Counted from the first letter of the stretch, positions 34,208 to 41,811 are shown. The stretch: DNA of 64,000 bases from Parasulfuritortus sp037439465 (GCA_037439465.1 JBBIVX010000006.1:1-64000), one strand, 5' to 3'. Numbers and translations: made by a program. Notes: generated by a model not told the origin, from the letters alone.

Positions 34208-34223
34208 AGCAAAGCCCATGCCA
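34208..34223 (-). promoter_or_regulatory. Sigma-54 -24/-12 promoter of the PEP-CTERM gene
   Basis: On the minus strand TGGCATGGGCTTTGCT fits the consensus TGGCAY-N5-TTGCW with GG and GC 10 bases apart. Predicted start is near 34197, leaving a 62-nt leader with a good ribosome site. An imperfectly placed inverted repeat GACTT-AGTC-AAGTC (34235-34248) lies just upstream and could bind an activator. PrsR, a GAFTGA-containing sigma-54 activator, is encoded in this window. Confidence 0.8.
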
Positions 34224-34354
34224 ATACGTCAGGCGACTTAGTCAAGTCATTGAATCACATTGAAATAAAAAGCAAGAACCGGCCAGCTTAAAAAAGAACA
34301 ACCGGCAAAGCCGCAACGATTGTAAAAAAACCCGACATCCAAATAAGAATAATG

Positions 34355-34398
34355 GGGGACAGACCCTATTTCTGCTTGCATAATAGGGGACAGACCAC
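34355..34398 (+). repeat. Left flank of the transposase gene: two GGGGACAGACC copies
   Basis: GGGGACAGACC occurs at 34355-34365 and, as GGGGACAGACCAC, at 34386-34398, in direct orientation 31 bp apart, ending 37 bp before the RAYT gene. The 13-mer has an exact inverted copy after the gene at 35163-35175. Such sequences commonly flank REP-associated transposase genes. Confidence 0.85.
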
Positions 34399-34434
34399 TA
34401 TTTTCCTGTTTTCTGCATTGTTCTCGCTATCCCC

Positions 34435-35142
34435 ATGCCACGCCGCGCCCGCCTCACCCTGCCGAACATTCCCCTGCACCTGATTCAGCGCGGCCATAAC
34501 CGCCAGGCGTGCTTCTTCGCCGACAAAGACTATCGTTTCTATCTCGACTGGCTGGCGGAGTATACCGACAAGACAGGGTGTCGCCTCCATGCCTACGCGC
34601 TGATGACCAACCACATCCATCTGCTGATTTCGGCGGAGCGCAGTACCGCGCCCGGCGAGATGATGAAGGCACTGGGTCAACGCTATACGCAATACGTCAA
34701 TCGCGTCTATCGGCGTACCGGCACTCTCTGGGAAGGGCGTTACCGCTCCTGCCCGACACAGACCGAAGATTACCTGCTGGCTTGCCAGCGTTACATCGAG
34801 CTCAACCCGGTGCGCGCGGGTATGGTGGAACACCCGGCGGACTATCGCTGGTCGAGCTACCGGGCCAATGCGCAAGGGGAGGACAATCCCTGGCTCCAGC
34901 CGCACGAACTCTACCTGGCGCTTGGCGCCGACGCGGCAAGTCGGCAGACCGCCTACCGGGAATTGTTCCGCCACGCCTTAGAGCCGGGGCTGGTCGATCA
35001 GATTCGCCGCGCCGCCAACGGTAACTTTGCCTTGGGCAGCAAACTATTCGGTGAACAGATCGCCGCCGTGATGGGGCGGCGGGCAACACCGGGGAAACCG
35101 GGCCGGCCACGCAAACAGGCGCCAGCTGGGCGGGAAGAGTAG
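34435..35142 (+). CDS. REP-associated tyrosine transposase (RAYT, Y1_Tnp)
   Basis: A 235-residue HUH-type single-strand transposase. The metal-binding HUH motif is H60-I-H62 in ALMTNHIHLLI, and the tyrosine-rich region with the catalytic residue is at 84-103 (RYTQYVNRVYRRTGTLWEG). ARLTLPNIPLHLIQRGHNRQ (written at 20 residues) is the typical N terminus. RAYTs move or maintain REP/BIME palindromes and are usually single-copy domesticated genes rather than selfish elements. The gene starts at ATG 34435 without a strong ribosome site. It sits between the PEP-CTERM gene's control region and an outer-membrane protein gene. Confidence 0.92.
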   Translation: MPRRARLTLPNIPLHLIQRGHNRQACFFADKDYRFYLDWLAEYTDKTGCRLHAYALMTNHIHLLISAERSTAPGEMMKALGQRYTQYVNRVYRRTGTLWEGRYRSCPTQTEDYLLACQRYIELNPVRAGMVEHPADYRWSSYRANAQGEDNPWLQPHELYLALGADAASRQTAYRELFRHALEPGLVDQIRRAANGNFALGSKLFGEQIAAVMGRRATPGKPGRPRKQAPAGREE

Positions 35143-35162
35143 TTTGCACGAAACCCGAAACC

Positions 35163-35175
35163 GTGGTCTGTCCCC
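35163..35175 (-). repeat. Right flank of the transposase gene: inverted GGGGACAGACCAC
   Basis: GTGGTCTGTCCCC is the exact reverse complement of the left-flank 13-mer at 34386-34398. It lies 20 bp after the RAYT stop and 11 bp before the stop of the convergent outer-membrane protein gene. Confidence 0.85.
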
Positions 35176-35185
35176 GTTTTCTTGT

Positions 35186-36643
35186 TCAGAAGCTGTAGCG
35201 CAGCTCGGCATATACCCGGTCTTTGTCGTCGTACTGGCCAAAGTAGCCGGTCGGGTTGCCCTTGAAGACGTCCGCGCCCGCCATGAGCCGCCAGTTGCGT
35301 TCGAAACTCCAGGCCACGCGTGGCCGCAGCAGCCAGTCGGTGCGGTTCAGGCTGGCGATCCAGGTGGCCTGCGCTTCGAGCTTGTCCGTCAGTTTGTGGT
35401 TCAGGTACAGGCTAAAGCCGTTTTCGTGCCGCTTCGGGACGATGCGCGGGTCATGGTCGAAAAAGGCGCGCTGGAACAACTGGACGTTGAAACGGGTCTC
35501 GGCCGGCAGGGTGAAGTCGAGGCCCAAGGCCCAGTCGAGGATGTCCTGGGCGACCACGCCGTCGGCATCGGCGCCGGCGGCGGCGGGATCGTCCATGACC
35601 GGGAAGCGGCGGCCGCTGGTGTAGACCGCTTCAGCCTTGAGCACGGCCGCGCCGAAATCCTTGGCCAGCGTGCCGCCCCATTGATCGATGCGGTCGTGGC
35701 GGGCCTGAAACGATGCGCCGCCGCCGGTGAATTCGCGGTAAAAGGTTGGCTCCCGGTCCAGGCTGCGGTAATAGAAGCCGGAGACGTCCCAGCCATGCTT
35801 GAGGGTCGATAGCCGCAGACCGTAGTTGGTGTGACTGAGGCGGCGTTCCGGCCTGTCCTCGGCGCGGATGTTCAGGCCGCCCGGCAAGGGGTAGAACTCC
35901 GCTCCCGGCTTGCCGATGTCGTCATAGCCGGCAATGGGTATCCACAGCAGTTCGGCGTGGTAGTCGTCCTTGAAGTATTCCGCGCGCGCCGCCCACTGGG
36001 GAAGGCGCATGACGTCGAATTCGGGCAGGATGAATTCGCGCAGATCGCGCGCCGAGACCACGTCGGCGAAAAACAGCCCGACCATCTCGCCCCAGACCAC
36101 ATGCTGCCGGCCAAGGCGGAAATCCCAGTCGCCGGCGCCGACATCCACGTAGGTCTCGCGCAGGCTGGCCTCGAAGCGCTGATCGCGCTCGACCGCGGCG
36201 GGGTAGTAGTCGTTGAGGTCGTAGATGGCGTCATAGTCAAGGCGCACAGTGGCCTTCCACTTGATGTTGTCGCCCAGGGCGCCTTTACTGCCCAGCTCGG
36301 CGCGGGTGCGCAGCTTGGAGCCATGTTCCGGGGCGGCGACGGTGCGCGCCAGCTCGATCTGAATGAAACCATTGAGGCCGGGATCGGCGCCACGGGCCGG
36401 GCCGGGCCGGACAACGTCGGCCGGCGTCGATTCGCTCGTGGCAGACGCCGGCTTCTTGCTATCGAGTTCGAAAAGATCATCGAGACCCTTGGGCAGGCCA
36501 TCTGCCGGCGTCTCGGCGCTGGCGGCCTCGGCCAGAGGCTCCGCCGCCGTCCCCTGCGCCCAGCCATGGCCTTGCCCAAGAAGCAGCGCCAGCGCCGCGC
36601 CGGCCGCCACCCGGAGATAAATGTTTGCCTCTCTTTTTTGCAT
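35186..36643 (-). CDS. DUF1302-like outer-membrane beta-barrel protein
   Basis: A 485-residue exported protein. The signal peptide is in MQKREANIYLRVAAGAALAL... with likely cleavage after WAQ. A charged linker follows to about residue 90, then repeated amphipathic beta-strands (KWKATVRLDYDAIYDLNDYY, WDFRLGRQHVVWGEM, RVYAELRYSF) ending in Phe, the outer-membrane assembly signal. The WDFRLGRQHVVWGE-type motif is typical of DUF1302 proteins. The start at 36643 is selected for its signal peptide; the frame opens further upstream. It is downstream of and co-directional with an ABC ATPase gene (107-bp gap), suggesting a shared envelope transport task. Confidence 0.82.
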   Translation of the reverse strand: MQKREANIYLRVAAGAALALLLGQGHGWAQGTAAEPLAEAASAETPADGLPKGLDDLFELDSKKPASATSESTPADVVRPGPARGADPGLNGFIQIELARTVAAPEHGSKLRTRAELGSKGALGDNIKWKATVRLDYDAIYDLNDYYPAAVERDQRFEASLRETYVDVGAGDWDFRLGRQHVVWGEMVGLFFADVVSARDLREFILPEFDVMRLPQWAARAEYFKDDYHAELLWIPIAGYDDIGKPGAEFYPLPGGLNIRAEDRPERRLSHTNYGLRLSTLKHGWDVSGFYYRSLDREPTFYREFTGGGASFQARHDRIDQWGGTLAKDFGAAVLKAEAVYTSGRRFPVMDDPAAAGADADGVVAQDILDWALGLDFTLPAETRFNVQLFQRAFFDHDPRIVPKRHENGFSLYLNHKLTDKLEAQATWIASLNRTDWLLRPRVAWSFERNWRLMAGADVFKGNPTGYFGQYDDKDRVYAELRYSF

Positions 36644-36750
36644 GGAAATGCCCTTTTTGCCTACCGCGGTTTCAAGGGTAACTCGAAAACGCCGCCTTGC
36701 GTCACTCCCTAGGACGCAGGACGGTCTGCCGGCGCAGCTACGCCCGTTAT

Positions 36751-37482
36751 TCAATCCGCCGCGCGTTCCGGGCGCACCCGCAGCCAGTTTTTGCCCTGGC
36801 GTATGCCCAGGGACTGGATCTGACCGTCTTCCAGCTCGATCAAATGATCGACACTGTCGATCACCTTGGCATCATGGGTGGAAAAAATGAATGTGGTCTT
36901 GATCAACGCATTGATCTTGCGCATCAGCGCCAGTATCTCGATGCCGGTATGCTTGTCGAGGTTGGCGGTAGGCTCGTCGGCGAGCACGATCTTGGGCTGC
37001 ACCGCCAGCGCGCGGGCGATGGCGACCCGTTGCCGTTGGCCGCCGCTGAGTTGGTTGGGGCGGTGATCGGCGAACTTTGACAGGCCCACCATGTCAAGGA
37101 AAAAGGCCACCCGTTTTCTGCGCCCGGCCGGCGTGATGTCACGCCGTTGCAGCAGCGGGTATTCGACATTCTCGGCAGCGGAGAGGACGGGCAGCAGGTT
37201 GAAGGTCTGGAAGATGAAGCCGATTGAATGGGCGCGCAGGTCGGCCAGTTGATCGGGAGTCAGGTCGCTCACGTCCTGGCCGTCGATGTAGACCCAGCCG
37301 GAGGTGGGCGTATCGATGCAGCCGATCAGGTTCAACAAGGTGGTTTTGCCGCTGCCGGAGGGACCGGAGATGGCCAGCATTACACCCGGGTCGATGGAGA
37401 GCGTAACATTGTTGACGGCGGGCACGATCTGCTCGCCAAGCCGATATTGCTTCGAGACGTTTTCGAGGTAGACGACGCTCAT
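36751..37482 (-). CDS. ABC transporter ATP-binding protein (LolD/MacB type)
   Basis: A 243-residue ABC ATPase. Walker A is GPSGSGKTT (40-48), the signature is LSGGQ (145-149) and Walker B is IVLADEP with D169/E170; the H-loop is in FIFSTHD. The FQTFNLLPVLSAAENV stretch is typical of the LolD/MacB subfamily, which drives FtsX-like permeases by mechanotransmission. No permease gene is adjacent; the two FtsX-like permeases at 26499-28973 lack an ATPase, so these are probably partners. It is divergent from the LolA-like gene, with a 67-bp shared promoter region. Confidence 0.93.
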   Translation of the reverse strand: MSVVYLENVSKQYRLGEQIVPAVNNVTLSIDPGVMLAISGPSGSGKTTLLNLIGCIDTPTSGWVYIDGQDVSDLTPDQLADLRAHSIGFIFQTFNLLPVLSAAENVEYPLLQRRDITPAGRRKRVAFFLDMVGLSKFADHRPNQLSGGQRQRVAIARALAVQPKIVLADEPTANLDKHTGIEILALMRKINALIKTTFIFSTHDAKVIDSVDHLIELEDGQIQSLGIRQGKNWLRVRPERAAD

Positions 37483-37549
37483 TCCCAGACCCTAATCAAG
37501 CCACAGGCATGTCATCCATTCGCCTCAGCAATTTATTGGACGGCCCATC

Positions 37550-38329
37550 ATGACCACTTTCTCATTCGACGCTTTGCGCGGACGCTCGCCTCTGGCAGCC
37601 ATACTGCTGGCGCTCCTCTGCCCCGCCGCCATCGCCGGCGACGCCCCCGTGGACGAACCGGAGGCCCGCAGTATAGTGGAAAAGGCCGACGCGGTACGTC
37701 TGCCGGCCACCGGCTTCCAGGTGGATGTCGATATCGTCAGCCAGGATGGCGCCGCCGCTCAGGAGGCAAGGACCTACCGGGTGTTGTCGAAAGGCAACGA
37801 GAATACCGTCGTCATGACCCTGGAACCCGCCGCGGAGCGCGGCCAGATACTACTCATGAAAAGTCGCGATCTGTGGGTGTTCATGCCGGAAGTCTCGCAG
37901 CCGGTACGCATTTCACTGGCCCAGCGCCTGACCGGCCAGGTCGCCAACGGGGATTTGGCGCGGGCCAACTTCGCTGGCGACTATTATCCCAGGATCGTCC
38001 GCAGCGAGATCATCGGCAACGAGCGTTATCATGTACTGGAATTGAAGGCCGTGGACCGTAGCGTCACCTACCCTCGCGTACTGTATTGGGTGAACCAAAG
38101 AAATTTCTGGCCGTTCAAGGCAGAGTTCTACTCGCTCTCCAGCCGGCTCATGAAAACCTGCCGCTTCGAGAACTTTCAGAACATGGCCGGCAAGACCCGC
38201 CCAACCCGGCTGGTCATGGAAGATGCGCTGCATGCCGGCAACCAGTCGATACTCAAGTACCGGTCCATGAAACTGCGGGCCCTGCCGGACAAGGTATTCA
38301 CCAAGGAATATTTGAAAAAATTGAACTAG
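37550..38329 (+). CDS. LolA-like outer-membrane lipoprotein-sorting protein
   Basis: A 259-residue exported protein with a signal peptide (PLAAILLALLCPAAIAG, cleavage near residue 29) and a LolA/LolB-like half-barrel fold. From about residue 45 it reads EKADAVRLPATGFQVDVDI, then LLMKSRDLWVFMPEVSQPVR and MKTCRFENFQNMAGK. This COG2834-type family often occurs next to FtsX-like permeases and LolD-like ATPases and would carry a lipid or lipoprotein across the periplasm. It starts 67 bp from the divergent ATPase gene. Confidence 0.85.
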   Translation: MTTFSFDALRGRSPLAAILLALLCPAAIAGDAPVDEPEARSIVEKADAVRLPATGFQVDVDIVSQDGAAAQEARTYRVLSKGNENTVVMTLEPAAERGQILLMKSRDLWVFMPEVSQPVRISLAQRLTGQVANGDLARANFAGDYYPRIVRSEIIGNERYHVLELKAVDRSVTYPRVLYWVNQRNFWPFKAEFYSLSSRLMKTCRFENFQNMAGKTRPTRLVMEDALHAGNQSILKYRSMKLRALPDKVFTKEYLKKLN

Positions 38330-38524
38330 GCTGAGAAATACCTATCAAAGTGGCTGCCATTTTCGGCCCCGGCTGAGAAGGACTGCATTCATTGCCTCAA
38401 GGCGCCCGTTCATCAAGTCATCCATGGGCAATGCCAGCTGTTGATGATACAAGATGCAATAGCCTTAGGGGATCGAGTCGATGCCAGCTCCCATCTAGGC
38501 AATCTCCCGCCCCAGGAGTGGAAC

Positions 38525-39298
38525 ATGATTTTATCCAAAATGACTGCGGCTCACCTGCAAAGGGGGTACAAGCAGTATTTTGAGGTCATTCCGGCCATCA
38601 CGGAGGCGCTGAAATGGGAGAACTACCATTTGCGGCATGAAGTCTATTGCCACGAACTCGGCTTCGAAAACGAGATCAGTTGCGAAGTCGAGGTCGATGA
38701 CTATGACGCTCATTCGGTACATTGTCTGGTGCGCGCCGTGGCCACGGACCACTTCGTCGGCTGTGCCCGGCTCATCCTGACAGACCCGGCCGAGCGCGAC
38801 GCACCCTTACCCTTCGAAACGCTCTGCGCCGCCACCTTGGACAGAAACATCATCGACCCGGCAAAACTCGATCGCAGCAAAATCGCGGAGATTTCCCGGC
38901 TGGCGATCATCGATCAATACCGCCGGCGGCACGGCGAGAGAGAACGGCCCTTTACCCTTGAAAATGAAAACGACGAGTCGAAGATGTCGGCCCGCAGAAA
39001 GGTGCGGCTGCCTTACCTGTCCTTAGGGCTTTATCTGGGTCTGGTCGCTTTGGCCAGGCATTATGGCATTCAAAAGCTCTTTCTTCTGACCGAGGTTTGT
39101 CTGGCCACAAGCATCGCCCAACTGGGCGTAGAGGTCATCAGGATAGGCGGGCCGATCGAGCATCGCGGCACGCGTGTCCCCTCCATGCTCGATGTCGAGC
39201 ATATTTTTACCATCATGAATCCCCTGGTGAGGCCGTTTTACGAGTTGATCGAGGGGGAAATCGAGGCCGGCCTGCGGGCGCAACGCGCACACGCCTGA
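38525..39298 (+). CDS. PEP-CTERM/exosortase-associated acyltransferase (N-acyl amino acid synthase type), second copy
   Basis: A 257-residue GNAT-fold protein, a diverged paralogue of the gene at 19841. Shared landmarks: YKQYFEVIPAITEA, LRHEVYCHELGFE, YDAHSVHCLVR, CARLILTDP, EISRLAI and LPYLSLGLYLGL. An insertion near 150-165 (ENENDESKMSARRK) is not in the first copy. The start at 38525 has AGGAG 8 bases upstream and the protein begins like its family; the longer frame to 38441 lacks a site. It would acylate an amino acid with a long-chain acyl group. It stands alone, 195 bp after the LolA-like gene. Confidence 0.9.
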   Translation: MILSKMTAAHLQRGYKQYFEVIPAITEALKWENYHLRHEVYCHELGFENEISCEVEVDDYDAHSVHCLVRAVATDHFVGCARLILTDPAERDAPLPFETLCAATLDRNIIDPAKLDRSKIAEISRLAIIDQYRRRHGERERPFTLENENDESKMSARRKVRLPYLSLGLYLGLVALARHYGIQKLFLLTEVCLATSIAQLGVEVIRIGGPIEHRGTRVPSMLDVEHIFTIMNPLVRPFYELIEGEIEAGLRAQRAHA

Positions 39299-39338
39299 AC
39301 ATCGACCGCACTACGCACCGTGGCGGGCTGGCCACGCC

Positions 39339-39551
39339 TCAACCCTGGCGAACACAGTGCGATTTCAAGCGACGCAGCATCAGCAACGCCGCGAAAATCA
39401 TCAGCCCCATGCCACCGATGAAAAGGGTCATGGCCTCATAGCCCAGCACATAATAAACCCCGGCGACGCGGGCGCCACCCGCCAGCGCGCAAACCAGGAT
39501 GCCAAGCAAGGCGATGATGTTCGCGGCCACATCCATTAGATTCATGTTCAT
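39339..39551 (-). CDS. Small two-helix membrane protein
   Basis: A 70-residue protein starting MNMNLMDVAANIIALLGILV with two hydrophobic helices (about 8-28 and 40-58) around a short loop, VAGVYYVLGYEAM, and a basic tail (RRLKSH). The start at 39551 has an excellent Shine-Dalgarno, AGGAGGGG, 5 bases upstream, which supports a real gene despite its size. I do not recognise a function. It is convergent with the second acyltransferase (40-bp gap) and divergent from the HPr-rel-A operon. Confidence 0.65.
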   Translation of the reverse strand: MNMNLMDVAANIIALLGILVCALAGGARVAGVYYVLGYEAMTLFIGGMGLMIFAALLMLRRLKSHCVRQG

Positions 39552-39793
39552 GCTATCCCCTCCTATGCAAAGTGCGAAACCCCGTTTGCCGTGAAAAGCC
39601 GGTGATATCCGTCAAACAGTAGCAGGCCATCCACACCCAGGCAATGGCCGACGGAAAGCCGGTCGGCTGATATAGGCCGAACGCCGCGGCTGGATGCTTC
39701 AGGGCAAGGAGAATAGGTGTCGGAATTCTTGACACCGTTAGTGGGTTCTGTCTAAATGAATCATGGACGGCACCTAAAATATTTATTAAACAC

Positions 39794-39812
39794 ATGATTA
39801 TTAAATAATCAT
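39794..39812. promoter_or_regulatory. 19-bp palindrome next to the sigma-54 promoter
   Basis: ATGATTATT-A-AATAATCAT, perfect 9-bp arms around one base, ending 18 bp before the -24 element at 39831. It looks like a dimeric regulator site; too close to the promoter for a classical enhancer, it may bind a repressor or a bending protein such as IHF's competitors. Confidence 0.55.
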
Positions 39813-39830
39813 TGAACCAGGCAAGGTATA

Positions 39831-39846
39831 TGGCCCATTTTTTGCT
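39831..39846 (+). promoter_or_regulatory. Sigma-54 -24/-12 promoter of the HPr-rel-A operon
   Basis: TGGCCCATTTTTTGCT fits the consensus TGGC-N7-TTGC with GG and GC 10 bases apart and the T-rich spacer that strong sigma-54 promoters have. Predicted start is near 39857, giving a leader of about 129 nt before the first gene. Confidence 0.78.
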
Positions 39847-39985
39847 TATCTATTTATAGCGATACCCCCTATTGTGAATGGCGATCTAAGATGATGTAAG
39901 GGGCGGTAGCCTATGTGATCGTGCCTGTGTAGCCGTCGGCCGGGAGTCACGCCGTTGGGCGATGGGGGTTTTTGGAGTTTGAGTC

Positions 39986-40591
39986 ATGACAGACCGTACA
40001 GAAATGGAAAAAGACAACGCGCCTGCATCGGATGTCGAGCAGGAGACGGCGGCCACACTGGAAAAGCGGCGGCGGTTGTTGAAGCTGGATATCGGGTCTG
40101 TGGCGATGGTGACGACCTTGGCAAGTCGGTCGGCCTTCGGTTGGGGTGGTGGTCACGGTGATGGCCCGCAATGCGGCGGCGGCTGCAAGACGCCTTCCGC
40201 CTACGGCTCCATCAACGCCAGCCGCCCGGACAAGAAATACACATGCCAGGGCAGAACGCCCGGCTACTGGAAAAATCACGATGGGTGGCCTTCTCCTTAC
40301 AATAAAAATACCAAGTTTAAGGATGTGTTCGATCCATCAAGCCCGTTTGAGAATAAGACCTTGCTTGAGGTGCTGGAGACCGGGGGCGGAGGCGACTATG
40401 AACTCGGGCGGCATATCGTCGCCGCCCTGTTGAATGCCGCGGAAGGCTGGACCAGTGGCGTGTTGTCGGTCAATCAGGTCAAGAACATCTGGCACGAATA
40501 CAAAACCAAGGGCTATTTCGAGCCCACCGCCGGCGTTCATTGGGACTCAGCCCAGATTACGGATTATCTGCAATCGACCATGCCATTGTAA
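39986..40591 (+). CDS. Tat-like exported GYWKNH-motif protein, first gene of the HPr-rel-A operon
   Basis: A 201-residue protein. Residues 28-52 (KRRRLLKLDIGSVAMVTTLA...) look like a twin-arginine signal: RRRLLK followed by a weakly hydrophobic stretch and cleavage near ASRSAFG. The mature part has a glycine/cysteine segment (GGGHGDGPQCGGGCK), then TPGYWKNHDGWPSPY, a motif seen in many secreted bacterial proteins, and ends DYLQSTMPL. No PEP-CTERM tail is present. The ATG at 39986 has GGAG upstream. It precedes PqqD-like, HprK-like and nucleotidyltransferase genes and is the best candidate for their substrate. Function is unknown. Confidence 0.78.
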   Translation: MTDRTEMEKDNAPASDVEQETAATLEKRRRLLKLDIGSVAMVTTLASRSAFGWGGGHGDGPQCGGGCKTPSAYGSINASRPDKKYTCQGRTPGYWKNHDGWPSPYNKNTKFKDVFDPSSPFENKTLLEVLETGGGGDYELGRHIVAALLNAAEGWTSGVLSVNQVKNIWHEYKTKGYFEPTAGVHWDSAQITDYLQSTMPL

Positions 40592-40603
40592 GGGGGTCGT
40601 CGT

Positions 40604-40900
40604 ATGCCTTGTCGCTGGCATGCCGTCGCTCCCGGGCAATGCCGCTGGCACGGGTGGGATGATGGTTTTGTCTTCTATGATGGCCGCACGGCCGCCACGC
40701 ATCTGCTCGGGCCGGCCACGGCCGCCGTCCTGCTGACTCTGATCGAGACGGGCCACCCCCTCTCCGCGGCCGAACTTACCGCCATGCTTTATGACGAAGC
40801 CCCTGACGCCAAGGCAGCCGATCCGGAAACCTCGTTCACATTAGGCCCTATACTCGCCGAACTCGAGCGGATAGGGCTGGTGGAACGCCACCTATCTTGA
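40604..40900 (+). CDS. HPr-rel-A system PqqD family protein (TIGR04353 type)
   Basis: A 98-residue winged-helix protein of the PqqD/RRE type. The core is VFYDGRTAATHLLGPATAAV followed by the helix LSAAELTAMLYDEA and the C-terminal LGPILAELERIGLVER. In other systems PqqD-like domains bind the leader of a peptide that is to be modified. It starts 12 bp after the GYWKNH gene with AAGGGGG as ribosome site, and its TGA overlaps the next start codon (TTGA). The N-terminal CRWH...CRWHGW duplication is odd and not understood. Confidence 0.87.
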   Translation: MPCRWHAVAPGQCRWHGWDDGFVFYDGRTAATHLLGPATAAVLLTLIETGHPLSAAELTAMLYDEAPDAKAADPETSFTLGPILAELERIGLVERHLS

Positions 40901-41811
40901 TCATTGCCGATCTATCGTTGTCTGACCTGCGACAACGGCTGGCCGCATCCGGGTTGAACCTGCGCACCGGGCCCGTGGTGACGCGTATCCGCTCCACGCT
41001 CACCCCGGTCATCGCCGGCATCGCCCTGCATTATGCGCAACATCCGCTCGATGAGGCCGGCGGCTTTGCCGATTTCGACATTCGTCTGGGCCGGCCTAGG
41101 GGGCTGCGGCGCTGGTTCCATCCACAGGTGTTCTTTCATCTCGATGGGGTATCGCCCTTCAAGCCACTGCCCGCCGACCAGGCCTTCCCTATGCTGGAAT
41201 GGGGCCTCAACTGGTGCGTGTCCAATTCTTGCCATGTGTATCTGGCCATCCATTCCGCCGTGGTCGAGCGCAATGGCCGCGCCCTCATCCTGCCGGCCCC
41301 GCCCGGCACGGGCAAGAGTACCTTGTGCGCCGGGCTGATCAGCCGTGGCTGGCGCCTGCTCTCGGATGAGCTGACGCTGATCGAGCCTGAATCCGGCCGC
41401 ATCGTGCCCATACCTCGGCCGGTCAGCCTGAAAAACGCCTCCATCGAGGTCATACGCCGCTTCAACCCTGGCGCCGTACTCGGCCCCATCGTGCATGACA
41501 CCGTCAAGGGCGCGGTGGCGCATATGCGCCCGCCGGCCGACAGTGTCCGCCGCGCGGCGGAAAGCGTACCTCCAGGCTGGCTGGTGCTGCCACGCTACAT
41601 GGCGGGCGCCGCGGCCAGTCTCACGCCCTTGCCAAAAGCCCGCGCCTTCATGCAACTGGCCGACAACGCCTTCAACTACCATTTGCATGGCCGGCGTGGC
41701 TTCGAGACCCTCGGACGGCTGATCGATGCCTGCGCTTGTTATGAATTTACCTATAGCCGGCTGGACGACGCGGAAGCCGTGTTCGCCCGTCTGGCCGAGG
41801 GCATCGGGTGA
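40897..41811 (+). CDS. HprK-related kinase A (TIGR04352 type)
   Basis: A 304-residue protein related to HPr kinase/phosphorylase. The P-loop is PAPPGTGKST (133-142) and a later LLSDELTLIEP segment corresponds to the HprK Walker B-like region. The C-terminal part is FMQLADNAFNYHLHGRRGFE. It lacks the N-terminal domain of true HprK, so it is not a carbon-catabolite regulator. The start is TTG at 40897 in a TTGA overlap with the PqqD-like gene. Related kinases in lasso-peptide clusters phosphorylate a peptide; whether this one does so is untested. Confidence 0.88.
   Translation: MIIADLSLSDLRQRLAASGLNLRTGPVVTRIRSTLTPVIAGIALHYAQHPLDEAGGFADFDIRLGRPRGLRRWFHPQVFFHLDGVSPFKPLPADQAFPMLEWGLNWCVSNSCHVYLAIHSAVVERNGRALILPAPPGTGKSTLCAGLISRGWRLLSDELTLIEPESGRIVPIPRPVSLKNASIEVIRRFNPGAVLGPIVHDTVKGAVAHMRPPADSVRRAAESVPPGWLVLPRYMAGAAASLTPLPKARAFMQLADNAFNYHLHGRRGFETLGRLIDACACYEFTYSRLDDAEAVFARLAEGIG

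Larger units (their letters stand above)
39552..39985. other. 434-bp regulatory gap between the small membrane protein and the HPr-rel-A operon
   Basis: No convincing gene; an 80-codon minus-strand frame here lacks coding features. The segment is AT-richer than its surroundings. It holds a sigma-54 promoter (39831-39846), a 19-bp palindrome (39794-39812) and an inverted repeat GGTGTC-N9-GACACC (39716-39736) that overlaps a possible sigma-70 TTGACA (39729-39734) with CTAAAT 17 bp later. Confidence 0.6.

Noticed and set aside
39553..39795. 80-codon minus-strand frame in the control region
   Set aside because: No ribosome site, no helix or domain pattern, and it runs through the inverted repeat and promoter elements.
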